In this document: positions 40,113 through 47,882 of the stretch, piece after piece
Position numbering within the stretch: position 1 is the first letter of the stretch
How the letters are laid out: each line of letters begins with the position of its first letter
Assembly: GCA_003280515.1 (NCBI GenBank)
Contig: QCER01000003.1
Span: 40,681-104,680 of the forward strand
Reading direction: 5' to 3'
Origin: Prochlorococcus sp. AG-355-P18
GTDB lineage: Bacteria; Cyanobacteriota; Cyanobacteriia; PCC-6307; Cyanobiaceae
Length of the DNA: 64,000 nt
The notes under the pieces: model-generated
What the model was told of the DNA's origin: nothing
The model's input: the letters and a program-made list of their open reading frames with translations, nothing else
The model's database searches: none
Translations under genes and position numbers: made by a program

Positions 40113-41054
40113 TTAATTAATAAAATATTTTTCTTGAATGAGATCATTTAATTTATTTAAATCCATTTGCAATGAATCGATTGCCTCATGTAAACCATCA
40201 TTGATTATATCTTCAATTCTGATATAACTCCACTTTGCTTTAAGCAAACCTCTCATGCATTCTAATTCTGAAGGATTTTCAGTACTTGGAGAGGTATCTA
40301 TTGTTTTAAGAGTATTGCTTATCCCATCAAGACAGTATCTTACTGATCTAGGGAAAATTGGATCAAGTAAAAGAAATCTCGCAACTGAATTAGGCTTTAT
40401 AGAATTTTGCACTGCTTTCCTAAACATTTGATAAGCTCCAGCTGAACGTAAAAGTGCAATCCATTGCAGCTCATCAAGAACTCCTCCAAGTTCATCTAAG
40501 CTGGGTAGGAGTAAATAATATTTAACATCTAAAATTCTTGATGTTTTGTCAGCTCTTTCGATTAATCTACCAAGAATGCTGAATCTCCAGGCAAGATCTT
40601 TGCTTAGAGTCGCATCTGTAATTCCATAAAAAAGCTGACATTCCCTTCTTATTTCACTTAATTGTTCTTGTCTTGGTTTATTCCATATTGCCTCTCCTTC
40701 TTGCATATTCCAATATAAAATATTAATCTGTTCCCACATTTCTGTGGTCATGACATCTCTGATTTGTCTTGCATTTTCTCTTGCCATTTGAATGCAAGAA
40801 ATTATGCTATTTGGATTTAAACGATCTCTTATTAAAAAATTAATAACGTCATCAGGTTTTTTCTCTGGGAATCTTTTATCAAAAGATTCTCTGTCACTAG
40901 AAGCGTCAATTAACGGGAGCCAAGGTTCTGCACTTCCTGGCGGACAATCTAACGACATTGCTTCGCTTACTTCCACGAAACGAGATATGTTTTCCGCACG
41001 TTCTAAATAACGATTGATCCAATAAAGAGATTCTGCTACACGACTTAAAAGCAT
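40113..41054 (-). CDS. Alpha-E domain protein (DUF403)
   Basis: A 313-residue all-helical protein. The N-terminus LLSRVAESLYWINRYLERAENISRFVEV is the alpha-E signature, and later helices include ARQIRDVMTTEMWEQIN and GRLIERADKTSRILDVKYY. The family always travels with permuted ATP-grasp enzymes and transglutaminases; its biochemical role is not established. One nucleotide separates it from the upstream ATP-grasp gene. Confidence 0.93.
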   Translation of the reverse strand: MLLSRVAESLYWINRYLERAENISRFVEVSEAMSLDCPPGSAEPWLPLIDASSDRESFDKRFPEKKPDDVINFLIRDRLNPNSIISCIQMARENARQIRDVMTTEMWEQINILYWNMQEGEAIWNKPRQEQLSEIRRECQLFYGITDATLSKDLAWRFSILGRLIERADKTSRILDVKYYLLLPSLDELGGVLDELQWIALLRSAGAYQMFRKAVQNSIKPNSVARFLLLDPIFPRSVRYCLDGISNTLKTIDTSPSTENPSELECMRGLLKAKWSYIRIEDIINDGLHEAIDSLQMDLNKLNDLIQEKYFIN

Positions 41055-41055
41055 A

Positions 41056-42489
41056 TTATTTACCTACAACCCATGTATCTTTGCATCCTCCACCTTGAGA
41101 AGAATTAACGACTAATGATCCTTTTTTTAATGCTACTCTCGTTAGCCCGCCTGGACTAACCCATGAATCTTTTCCTCTTAAGATATATGGTCTTAAATCA
41201 ACATGACATGGGTATAGTTCTCCATCACATAACGATGGCACAGTAGATAATTCTAATGTTGGTTGTGCTATGAAATTTCTAGGATTATTTTTTATTTTAT
41301 TAGCGAATTCTTCTATCTCACTCGTTGTTGAGTGAGGGCCAATTAACATTCCATAACCCCCAGCTTCTGCGACAGACTTAACAACAAGTTTTGATAAATT
41401 TTCTAGAACATATTCACGATCCTTTTGATAATGACAAATATATGTTTCTACATTTTTAATAATAATATCTTCATCAAGATAATATTTAATCATTTTTGGA
41501 ACAAAAGAATAAATCATTTTGTCATCTGCTATTCCAGTCCCAGGTGCATTTGCTAAAGCAACATGACCTGCCTTGAAAACATCAAGTAATCCGCTAACAC
41601 CAAGGCAGGAATCTTTTCTGAAATTAAGAGGATCTAAGAAATCATCATCAATCCTTCTGTAAATGACATCTACTCTTTTTAATCCAGAGGTGGTTTTTAA
41701 ATATACATAATCATCATTACAAACTAAGTCATGACCCTGGACTAGTTGGATGCCCATTTCTTGAGCTAAATAACTATGTTCAAAATAAGCACTATTAAAA
41801 ATTCCAGGAGTAAGTAGAACTATCTTGGGTGTATCTGTCCAAACAGCAAGTTCTTGAAGAGTTTTTAAAAGATATGACGGATATTCATCAATTGGTTTTA
41901 CAATTCTTCCTGAGAAAAGATTAGGAAAAATATTTTTCATAACTAATCTATTTTCTAAAAAATAAGCAACCCCAGAAGGGCATCTTAGATTATCCTCTAA
42001 AACATGCCAATCTCCTTTTCTATCCCTTATTAAATCAAGCCCTGAAATTTGACACCATTTATTTAGTGGTGGTTTGAAACCTATCATCTGAGGTCTCCAA
42101 CCTTCTGAACTCTCTATTAATTCTCTTGGAATAATTCCATCATTAATTATTTTCTGAGAATTATAAATATCATCTAGGAATAAATCAATTGCCTCAAGTC
42201 TTTGTTTTAGTCCTTTTTCTAACGTTACCCAATCATCTTTACTAATTATTCTAGGAAGTGGATCAAAAGGTAATATTCTCTCGGTACCTTTTAAACCAGT
42301 ATCGTTTAATCTAAAAGTTGCACCATGTCTTAGTAATAATTTTTTTGCGGCAGAATGATTCCTGTTTAATTCCTCGAGTCCCATATTATCCAATGAAGAA
42401 AGAAGAGGAATCAATATTTCTCTAGCAGAGTTAACATTATCCTTAAAGTATTCATCAAAACTATTTTTAGGCTGATAACTTGAAAACAT
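41056..42489 (-). CDS. Circularly permuted ATP-grasp protein type 2 (DUF404/DUF407)
   Basis: A 477-residue enzyme. Diagnostic stretches are FDPLPRIISKDDW, the DLIRDRKGDWHVLEDNLRCPSGVAY nucleotide/metal segment, LTPGIFNSAYFEHSYLAQEMGI, VIYRRIDDDFLDPL and SVAEAGGYGMLIGP. ATP-grasp enzymes form amide bonds through acyl-phosphates; this permuted class is predicted to ligate amino acids or peptides. It is the first gene of a minus-strand cluster with alpha-E and transglutaminase-like genes. Product unknown. Confidence 0.93.
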   Translation of the reverse strand: MFSSYQPKNSFDEYFKDNVNSAREILIPLLSSLDNMGLEELNRNHSAAKKLLLRHGATFRLNDTGLKGTERILPFDPLPRIISKDDWVTLEKGLKQRLEAIDLFLDDIYNSQKIINDGIIPRELIESSEGWRPQMIGFKPPLNKWCQISGLDLIRDRKGDWHVLEDNLRCPSGVAYFLENRLVMKNIFPNLFSGRIVKPIDEYPSYLLKTLQELAVWTDTPKIVLLTPGIFNSAYFEHSYLAQEMGIQLVQGHDLVCNDDYVYLKTTSGLKRVDVIYRRIDDDFLDPLNFRKDSCLGVSGLLDVFKAGHVALANAPGTGIADDKMIYSFVPKMIKYYLDEDIIIKNVETYICHYQKDREYVLENLSKLVVKSVAEAGGYGMLIGPHSTTSEIEEFANKIKNNPRNFIAQPTLELSTVPSLCDGELYPCHVDLRPYILRGKDSWVSPGGLTRVALKKGSLVVNSSQGGGCKDTWVVGK

Positions 42490-42626
42490 ATATTTTATCG
42501 TTTAGTAACTTTTACTTTAGCTTTATATCTTTATTCGTATTTATGGCTACCAAAAATAATATCTCTTGACTCGATCTATATCATTATTTTGATCATTGAA
42601 GTATATTTTTTAAAAATCTAAAGAGC

Positions 42627-42863
42627 ATGAATTCTAGTAATTGGCAATTTGTTTTTTTTAGATATTTTGCAAGCTTTCTTTTTATCCTCTCTCACAGTTT
42701 GCTGGTTCTTGATCATCTACCAGTAGGGGCGGCACTTCATGGACTTGGAGAAGTTTTTATTGCGCCTTGGGCTTTTAGGGAAAGAGCATGGGATCTTGTT
42801 GTAATTGCAGTTTTATTTTTCTTCTTCGATATCTGGGGATTGATAAACACTCCTTGGAATTAA
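42627..42863 (+). CDS. Small conserved membrane protein, unknown
   Basis: A 78-residue protein with two hydrophobic segments (about residues 10-30 and 55-72) separated by DHLPVGAALHGLGEVFIAPWAFRERAWD. High conservation-like composition (Gly, Trp, His) suggests a structural membrane role. I do not recognise the family. Confidence 0.72.
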   Translation: MNSSNWQFVFFRYFASFLFILSHSLLVLDHLPVGAALHGLGEVFIAPWAFRERAWDLVVIAVLFFFFDIWGLINTPWN

Positions 42864-42906
42864 CTGATATTATTTATTTAATAATTTTGGGAAAATCATA
42901 TTAAAA

Positions 42907-43128
42907 ATGAAGTCTTATTTTTATCAAATTTATAAAATAATTTTTCTTTTATTACTTACGAGTATTTCAAATTTATATGCACATAACTTATTTAATGGTG
43001 GTTGCAAAGAACATTGTGGGCAGAAAGTTAAAGTAACAAGAAATAAAAACAAATTAAAAAATATTGATGATCAAATAAATATTGAGAGCAAAAATTCTTG
43101 TTTAAAAAAATCACTTTGTAGAGGTTGA
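42907..43128 (+). CDS. Small secreted cysteine-containing protein, unknown
   Basis: A 73-residue protein with a signal peptide (about residues 1-25). The mature part has four Cys: NGGCKEHCGQK near the new N-terminus and NSCLKKSLCRG at the end, a layout that could bind metal or form two disulfides. It begins 43 nt after the previous small membrane gene. Extracytoplasmic location is inferred. Confidence 0.65.
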   Translation: MKSYFYQIYKIIFLLLLTSISNLYAHNLFNGGCKEHCGQKVKVTRNKNKLKNIDDQINIESKNSCLKKSLCRG

Positions 43129-43152
43129 CCTCTCGAGATTTTTTAAATTGTT

Positions 43153-43428
43153 TTATGAAAGTGTTTCTTTGGTAATTATCATTAAAGTACTATTTGCTTG
43201 ATAATTTTTATTAGGAGGATTTATTTGATTTTTAATTAAAAAAATAAAAGTATATATCAATGGTAGAAGTAATGATGAGGCTGCAACTAAAGCAATTATC
43301 TGGTTCAACCTAATAAATTGTTTTTTTATAAGTTCCTCTCCGCACAAGCCACAAATCAAAGTACCTTTTGAGGATTGTTTTTGAAATTGATATTTAGGAT
43401 TGCAATATGGGCAATAATATCGAACCAT
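43153..43428 (-). CDS. Zinc-ribbon membrane protein, unknown
   Basis: A 91-residue protein. The N-terminal half is a zinc ribbon with CPYC (residues 6-9) and CGLCGEE (about 26-32). A single hydrophobic helix (about 44-66) and a short polar tail follow. It is the first gene next to a zinc-homeostasis island, and a weak Zur-box-like sequence (TTTTAATCATTATCT, 43444-43458) lies just upstream of its start. Function unknown. Confidence 0.7.
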   Translation of the reverse strand: MVRYYCPYCNPKYQFQKQSSKGTLICGLCGEELIKKQFIRLNQIIALVAASSLLLPLIYTFIFLIKNQINPPNKNYQANSTLMIITKETLS

Positions 43429-43987
43429 TTTTAATTTTTATTGTTTTAATCATTATCTATAAAACTGGGCGAAAGTCATCTTAATAAAAAAAGAGGGCTC
43501 ATTTAAGCCCTCTTTTATCTCTTACTTATATTTTTTACTGAAGTTAATAACGCACCTAAATCATGGATCCTTGTTGCTAACTTCTATTAAGCTAATGCTC
43601 ACCAAAATTAACTAATTGTCTTTAACTGGGGCAAAAACTCTAGAATTAAGCTTGTTTCTTTAAGGGCACCTAAACGATGCAGAAGAAGGAAGCTTAGACA
43701 TTAATAAAAAATAATTGGAGCAGTTAATTAAATTAGTTCGGTTTATTCCGAAATTTCAGGCAGGCTATCGATCATTTTGAAAGACCTCCTAGAACTCAAC
43801 AATATAAAATTAGGAAAATATTTCTCTAAAGACAATCCGTTTTTATACGCATTGCTTTTTAATTAAAAATGTCCGAGAGTAGTAATCAATCGTTCTAATT
43901 TTTTTGAGATATTTTTAGTAAGTTTTGCTTATTTCCTTTGATATTTAATTCGTCTATCTTAATTTTAAATAATTGAGGAAATCTTTT
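43429..43987 (-). other. Gene-free stretch, candidate structured minus-strand RNA
   Basis: About 560 nt without a convincing ORF, unusual for this compact genome. Reading the minus strand from about 43800 to 43486, there is a hairpin with 7-bp stem GAAGTTA/TAACTTC (around 43585-43540) and a small CGG/CCG hairpin near 43740-43750. It ends at a strong terminator (separate entry). The base composition is less AT-rich than typical spacers. I looked for tmRNA, SRP, RNase P and 6S signatures and saw none that fit. The 5' end is not determined. Confidence 0.4.
43486..43516 (-). terminator. Rho-independent terminator (minus strand)
   Basis: An 11-bp perfect stem AAAAGAGGGCT/AGCCCTCTTTT with a 6-nt loop. 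On the minus strand it is followed by seven T residues, against four on the plus strand, so it most likely ends a minus-strand transcript coming from the gene-free stretch to its right. It also lies downstream of no plus-strand gene. Confidence 0.75.
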
Positions 43988-44143
43988 ATGAATCAATCGA
44001 AAGAAGTTAGTAAAACTGATAAATCTAATCCCATAGACGAATATTTTCAATGTCTTTCATATTGCGATATTCACCCAAAAGGGATAGATAATGACTGTGA
44101 GGTTATTTGTATGGAAAGACATTTAAAAGCTAACTATTGGTAA
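43988..44143 (+). CDS. Twin-CX3C microprotein, unknown
   Basis: A 51-residue ORF preceded by TGAGGAAATC, a possible ribosome-binding site. It has four Cys in a symmetrical CX3C-X10-CX3C arrangement (Cys22, 26, 37 and 41) framed by charged, helix-prone sequence. The geometry resembles the paired CX3C helices of mitochondrial small Tim/CHCH proteins, or could bind a metal. No signal peptide is present. It ends 18 nt before the convergent WD40 gene of the zinc island. Coding status rests on composition, start context and the ordered Cys. Confidence 0.62.
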   Translation: MNQSKEVSKTDKSNPIDEYFQCLSYCDIHPKGIDNDCEVICMERHLKANYW

Positions 44144-44161
44144 TTAATAAATTTTAACTTT

Positions 44162-45235
44162 TTACTTAAATCCCTTTGAAAAAAGGTTAGTACGAACTTT
44201 AAATTTCCATACATTTACAACACCTTTTGCATTGACTGCTGCAAGTGCGCAATCATCAGGTCTCCAAGATATTGCCCCTACTAAATCTCCTGCGAATGCA
44301 GCCCCAACGGGATCACCATTACCGTCATTTTTGAGAAAACTTGCGACAACAGAACCATCCCTAGATCCTGAGGCTATAAGCATACCTTTATTTGAAAAAG
44401 CTAGGCTCGAAATGGGTTCTGTATGGTGACATAGCTCTCCTGGCATAGTCCCTTCCGGACCATTTCCTATAAAGCTCCAAACTGTAATTCTTTCACTGCC
44501 ACTAGTTGCTAATAATTTTCCGCTGTCATCAAAAGAAAGATGACTTGGTTTACCAGGGTATCCAGTCATTTCAGCATCCATTCCTGTTGATCTTCTCCAA
44601 AAATGAACTGAATTGTCTTGACTCCCACAGGCGACTATATCTCCATCAGGGCTTAATTCCATAGATACCAATGATCCTTGCCATTCGAGTTTTTGATTCG
44701 TTTTATTATTAACAATGTCAAAGAATGTCACTCTTCCATAGCAAGCAGTTGCTAGCTCATTTTTATTTGACCACGTTATTGCACTTACTGTGCTTGGATG
44801 GTCTTCTGAGATCCATTTCTCTTCCCCAATTTCATTAAAAACATATACTTTTTTTGAGGAAGCTATCGCTAGAAATAAACCGTCATTAGACCACTTGAGG
44901 TGTTCTACCCAACCTTTGCCAAGATCAAGTGTTTTAATAACTTTACCTTCATGGCAATTACAAATTTGAACATTTCCATCCTGACCTGATGTTGCAAAAA
45001 TTTCACCCTCTGGATGAATTGCCATTGCTAGTAGACCACCAGAGTGAGTATTTTCTTTTTTCCAAATAATTTTTCCAGTATCTCCTTCGAACGAAAAAAG
45101 ACCTCCTGCAACGTCGCCAACAATAAATTGTTTTCCTTTAAGAGCCCAGCCACATGCTATGGCGTAATCGTTAACTTCAGCAGTCCATCCCTCATGGAAC
45201 ATGCCTCTTGGGCTAAATGGTTCTATATCAGGCAT
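44162..45235 (-). CDS. WD40-repeat beta-propeller protein
   Basis: A 357-residue protein of about seven WD-type blades, each near 40-45 residues. Examples are LLAMAIHPEGEIFATSGQDGNVQIC, VSMELSPDGDIVACGSQDNSVHFW and ISSLAFSNKGMLIASGSRDGSVVAS. No enzyme motif or leader is present. It overlaps the 3' end of the COG0523 GTPase gene by 13 nt, so the two are probably translated together. It may act as a scaffold or target of that metallochaperone, which is inference from gene order. Confidence 0.9.
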   Translation of the reverse strand: MPDIEPFSPRGMFHEGWTAEVNDYAIACGWALKGKQFIVGDVAGGLFSFEGDTGKIIWKKENTHSGGLLAMAIHPEGEIFATSGQDGNVQICNCHEGKVIKTLDLGKGWVEHLKWSNDGLFLAIASSKKVYVFNEIGEEKWISEDHPSTVSAITWSNKNELATACYGRVTFFDIVNNKTNQKLEWQGSLVSMELSPDGDIVACGSQDNSVHFWRRSTGMDAEMTGYPGKPSHLSFDDSGKLLATSGSERITVWSFIGNGPEGTMPGELCHHTEPISSLAFSNKGMLIASGSRDGSVVASFLKNDGNGDPVGAAFAGDLVGAISWRPDDCALAAVNAKGVVNVWKFKVRTNLFSKGFK

Positions 45236-46572
45236 TTATCAAAGCCTTCTTGCATCTCTTTCTCATTTAAATTTCTACCGATAAAAACAAGTTGATTTCT
45301 ACGAGGTTCGTTACCCCATTCTTTATCAGGTTGTGCAGTAAATAACATGTGAACTCCCTGGAAAACTATTCTCCTAGGGTTACCTGAGTAACTTATGAAA
45401 CCTTTAGTTCTGAATATATCCACTCCTTTTTCTGATAGAAGTCTTCCCATCCAAGTATTTAGTTTTTCTGGGTCAACATCTCCAAAACGCTCTATAGCAA
45501 TTGAGCCTACTTCATCATCATGTTCGTGCTCTGCTTGCCAGAATCTTTCAGTATTAAATGGAATCTCTTTATTTTCGTCACTTTTAATGACTTTCATATT
45601 GAATTCTTCAGCAGTGTGCTGTGTAAACAAACCTATTTTTGTTGGTTTTTCTATGTTCAGGATGAAGGATTTATTTCCTTTATCCTCCAATTTGAGATTT
45701 ATATGTTCTCCATATGGGATGGTATTTCCAGGATCTAAACTATTAGCTTTTTCTGCATAAAGTCTCACGGAGGATTCAGCACCATCTTTAAGTTCCTCTT
45801 CACTCTCTCCTTGGTTAGCAAGGGCTACTAAGGACATTTCTGGATCGGGTCCTTCTTCTAGCATTAATTCATATTTACCTGCATCAAGATCGTAAACACC
45901 TGTCCATTCAAAAGGATATTCTGGTTCAAGGAATGTTGGCCTGCGTTTAAGGATCTGATCAAGATCAAATGCACTTAGATTTAAGACTGTTTCAATTGGT
46001 ACTTTGGCATTCTCGGCTCTAATAATTCGGGTCATTCGGTTCATATCTCTCAATCTCGATTCAAGAGTATTTAGTGCATCATCAGAGACTAAATCAGTTT
46101 TATTAAGGACAAGAACATCTGCAAATGCCACTTGTTCTGAACTTTCATCACTCCTGCCTAACTGTTGATCAATGTGGGCAGCATCAACTAAAGTCACAAT
46201 TCCATCAAGAGTGAATTCAGAACTAATCTCTTCATCCATGAAAAATGTCTGAGCAACTGGGCCTGGATCAGCTAATCCTGTCGTTTCTACTAAAACATAG
46301 TCAAACTTATCTCTTCTTTTCATAAGGTTGCCTAGGACTCTTATTAAATCACCGCGAACAGTACAACAAATGCACCCGTTTGACATCTCAAACACTTCTT
46401 CATCGGCATTAATTACGAGACCTTGATCTATACCTACTTCACCGTATTCATTTTCAATTACTGCTATTCTTTTCCCGTGCTCTTCACTCAATATTCTATT
46501 AAGCAAAGTAGTCTTTCCTGATCCTAAGAATCCAGTAAGTATGGTTACAGGAACCTTTTCCTTAATACTCAT
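45223..46572 (-). CDS. COG0523 (CobW-like) zinc GTPase metallochaperone
   Basis: A 449-residue G3E GTPase. Walker A GFLGSGKTT at residues 14-22, the metal-binding CICC at 67-70 and NKTD guanine specificity are visible. A C-terminal CobW_C domain follows (about 315-449) with EHEHDDE and GVHMLFTAQPDKEW. The family transfers Zn2+ (or Co2+) to client proteins. It sits beside znuA, znuC, zur and znuB, which argues for zinc. A weak palindrome (TGAAAACCATTTTTA, 46631-46645) about 60 nt upstream may be a degenerate Zur site. Confidence 0.93.
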   Translation of the reverse strand: MSIKEKVPVTILTGFLGSGKTTLLNRILSEEHGKRIAVIENEYGEVGIDQGLVINADEEVFEMSNGCICCTVRGDLIRVLGNLMKRRDKFDYVLVETTGLADPGPVAQTFFMDEEISSEFTLDGIVTLVDAAHIDQQLGRSDESSEQVAFADVLVLNKTDLVSDDALNTLESRLRDMNRMTRIIRAENAKVPIETVLNLSAFDLDQILKRRPTFLEPEYPFEWTGVYDLDAGKYELMLEEGPDPEMSLVALANQGESEEELKDGAESSVRLYAEKANSLDPGNTIPYGEHINLKLEDKGNKSFILNIEKPTKIGLFTQHTAEEFNMKVIKSDENKEIPFNTERFWQAEHEHDDEVGSIAIERFGDVDPEKLNTWMGRLLSEKGVDIFRTKGFISYSGNPRRIVFQGVHMLFTAQPDKEWGNEPRRNQLVFIGRNLNEKEMQEGFDKCLI

Positions 46573-46656
46573 TTCTCTCTGTTTTTAAAATGTAATGCTA
46601 ACCATCAATATAATAATCAAAAAATCGAAATGAAAACCATTTTTATCTGTAAAATT

Positions 46657-47754
46657 TTATTGATTAAGTGATCCCCAGTTACTTGCTAAAGCAAAACCTG
46701 TTGTCTCATCACATGAGCCACCAAGCTCATTGACGATAGTGCACGTGTTATGAACTGCCACAGTGATAGTGTTTCCTTCCATCATTAGTCCATCGACAAA
46801 AATTTGATTAGAAGAGAGTGGGATAGAACTTTGCTTGCTTAAATTATTGACTAATTTTGAAACAGGCTCTTGCTCCTTAAATATGACTTTGACATTTTCT
46901 TCCTTTAACTCATTTAAAACTTTTGATATGTTCTGAGGTCTCAGGCTAGATGAATGACCAAAGAAATCTAATAAACTTATCGTTTCAAAACCAAATGCAT
47001 CGCCATAGTAATCCATAGCTTTGTGTTTTGAGACAATTACACGATTTGAAGAAGGGATAGTAGATACTTGTTTAACAATCCATTTATCAAGATCCTCTAG
47101 TGTTTTGTCAAAAGTTTTGAATCTATTAGAGATAGCTTTGCGTAGTTTTCTTTCAGGCACATCTTTTTTAAGACTTTTTGATACGACTTCACCCATCTTG
47201 ATGATGTTATGAGGATCATGCCAGACATGTGGATCCACGCCTCCGTGATCATGATCGTCGTGGTCATCATGGTCATCGTGGTCATCATGTTTCTTTGCTG
47301 AGTGTCCATGATCGTCGTGGTCATCATGTTTCTTTGCTGAGTGTCCATGATCGTCGTGGTCATCATGGTCACTATGATCGTCAATATCAATTGCGCTTAC
47401 GCCTAAAACAACAGTGCTATTTCTCTTCACCCAATTCCTCATTGCGGGTGTCATTTCTGTCCCTAAAGTAAAAACTTTATCTGCCTTTTTTAATAATCTT
47501 GCCTGTTTAGGAGAAATTTTTAAATCATGAACATCTTGTTTTCTATCTACTAGACATATAACTTCATCGGAAGGGAGTGCTATAGATTTAACGATATCGC
47601 AGGTAAGAGGCTCAACTGCTACATAGTTTTTACTTTCAGCAAAGGCACCGTTTGTATTTATTGAGAATAATGCCGCACTAGCGATAAGTGAATTTCGGAC
47701 AGATACTTTTTTATGAGATATATAGCTTGAAAAAATTCTCTTAAAAATTGACAT
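46657..47754 (-). CDS. znuA: Zinc ABC transporter substrate-binding protein ZnuA
   Basis: A 365-residue periplasmic cluster A-I binding protein with a signal peptide (about residues 1-39, ending TNGAFAES). Expected metal-ligand histidines include His76 (DVHDL) and His176 (DPHVWHDP). Residues about 126-170 form an extreme His/Asp loop, which is thought to collect Zn2+ or sense saturation. It contains a perfect 13-residue tandem duplication. It is divergent from znuC, with a strong Zur box 25 nt upstream of its start. Confidence 0.95.
   Translation of the reverse strand: MSIFKRIFSSYISHKKVSVRNSLIASAALFSINTNGAFAESKNYVAVEPLTCDIVKSIALPSDEVICLVDRKQDVHDLKISPKQARLLKKADKVFTLGTEMTPAMRNWVKRNSTVVLGVSAIDIDDHSDHDDHDDHGHSAKKHDDHDDHGHSAKKHDDHDDHDDHDDHDHGGVDPHVWHDPHNIIKMGEVVSKSLKKDVPERKLRKAISNRFKTFDKTLEDLDKWIVKQVSTIPSSNRVIVSKHKAMDYYGDAFGFETISLLDFFGHSSSLRPQNISKVLNELKEENVKVIFKEQEPVSKLVNNLSKQSSIPLSSNQIFVDGLMMEGNTITVAVHNTCTIVNELGGSCDETTGFALASNWGSLNQ
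47281..47358. repeat. Perfect 2 x 39-nt tandem repeat inside znuA
   Basis: Positions 47281-47319 and 47320-47358 are identical 39-nt units (13 codons) encoding part of the His/Asp-rich loop. A third, diverged start of the unit follows. The lack of any synonymous difference points to a recent slippage or duplication event. Confidence 0.93.
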
Positions 47755-47778
47755 AAAAAAATGATTGGTATTTCAAAA

Positions 47779-47793
47779 TGATAATCATTTTCA
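47779..47793. promoter_or_regulatory. Zur box in the znuA-znuC intergenic region
   Basis: TGATAATCATTTTCA matches the 7-1-7 inverted repeat expected for cyanobacterial Zur (TGATAATNATTATCA) at 13 of 14 specified positions. It lies 25 nt upstream of znuA and 89 nt upstream of znuC, so one bound Zur dimer could repress both directions. A Fur site would look similar; gene context favours Zur. Confidence 0.82.
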
Positions 47794-47882
47794 TTTTTAT
47801 ATGCAAGTTTAGGTATAAAATGTTTTTAAAATAAATTATTTTCCATAATTAAAATATTATGGGGTTGTAAGTTCAAGCATTA

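Noticed and set aside
43118..43148. AGAGGT/ACCTCT inverted repeat at the end of the gene at 42907 as a terminator
   Set aside because: Stem is short, loop is 2 nt, and the T-rich part is interrupted; too weak to call.
43429..43987. tmRNA, SRP RNA, RNase P or 6S RNA in the gene-free stretch
   Set aside because: None of the conserved elements (tag ORF, SRP tetraloop motif, P4 of RNase P, 6S open bubble) could be recognised on either strand.
47229..47390. Direct repeats suggesting a CRISPR array
   Set aside because: The repeats are contiguous, in frame, and encode the His/Asp loop; there are no unique spacers and no cas genes.
47097..47471. ORFs on both strands rich in His/Arg or Thr/Met repeats over the ZnuA loop
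   Set aside because: They are other-frame readings of the same 39-nt repeat inside znuA, which has all family features in its own frame.
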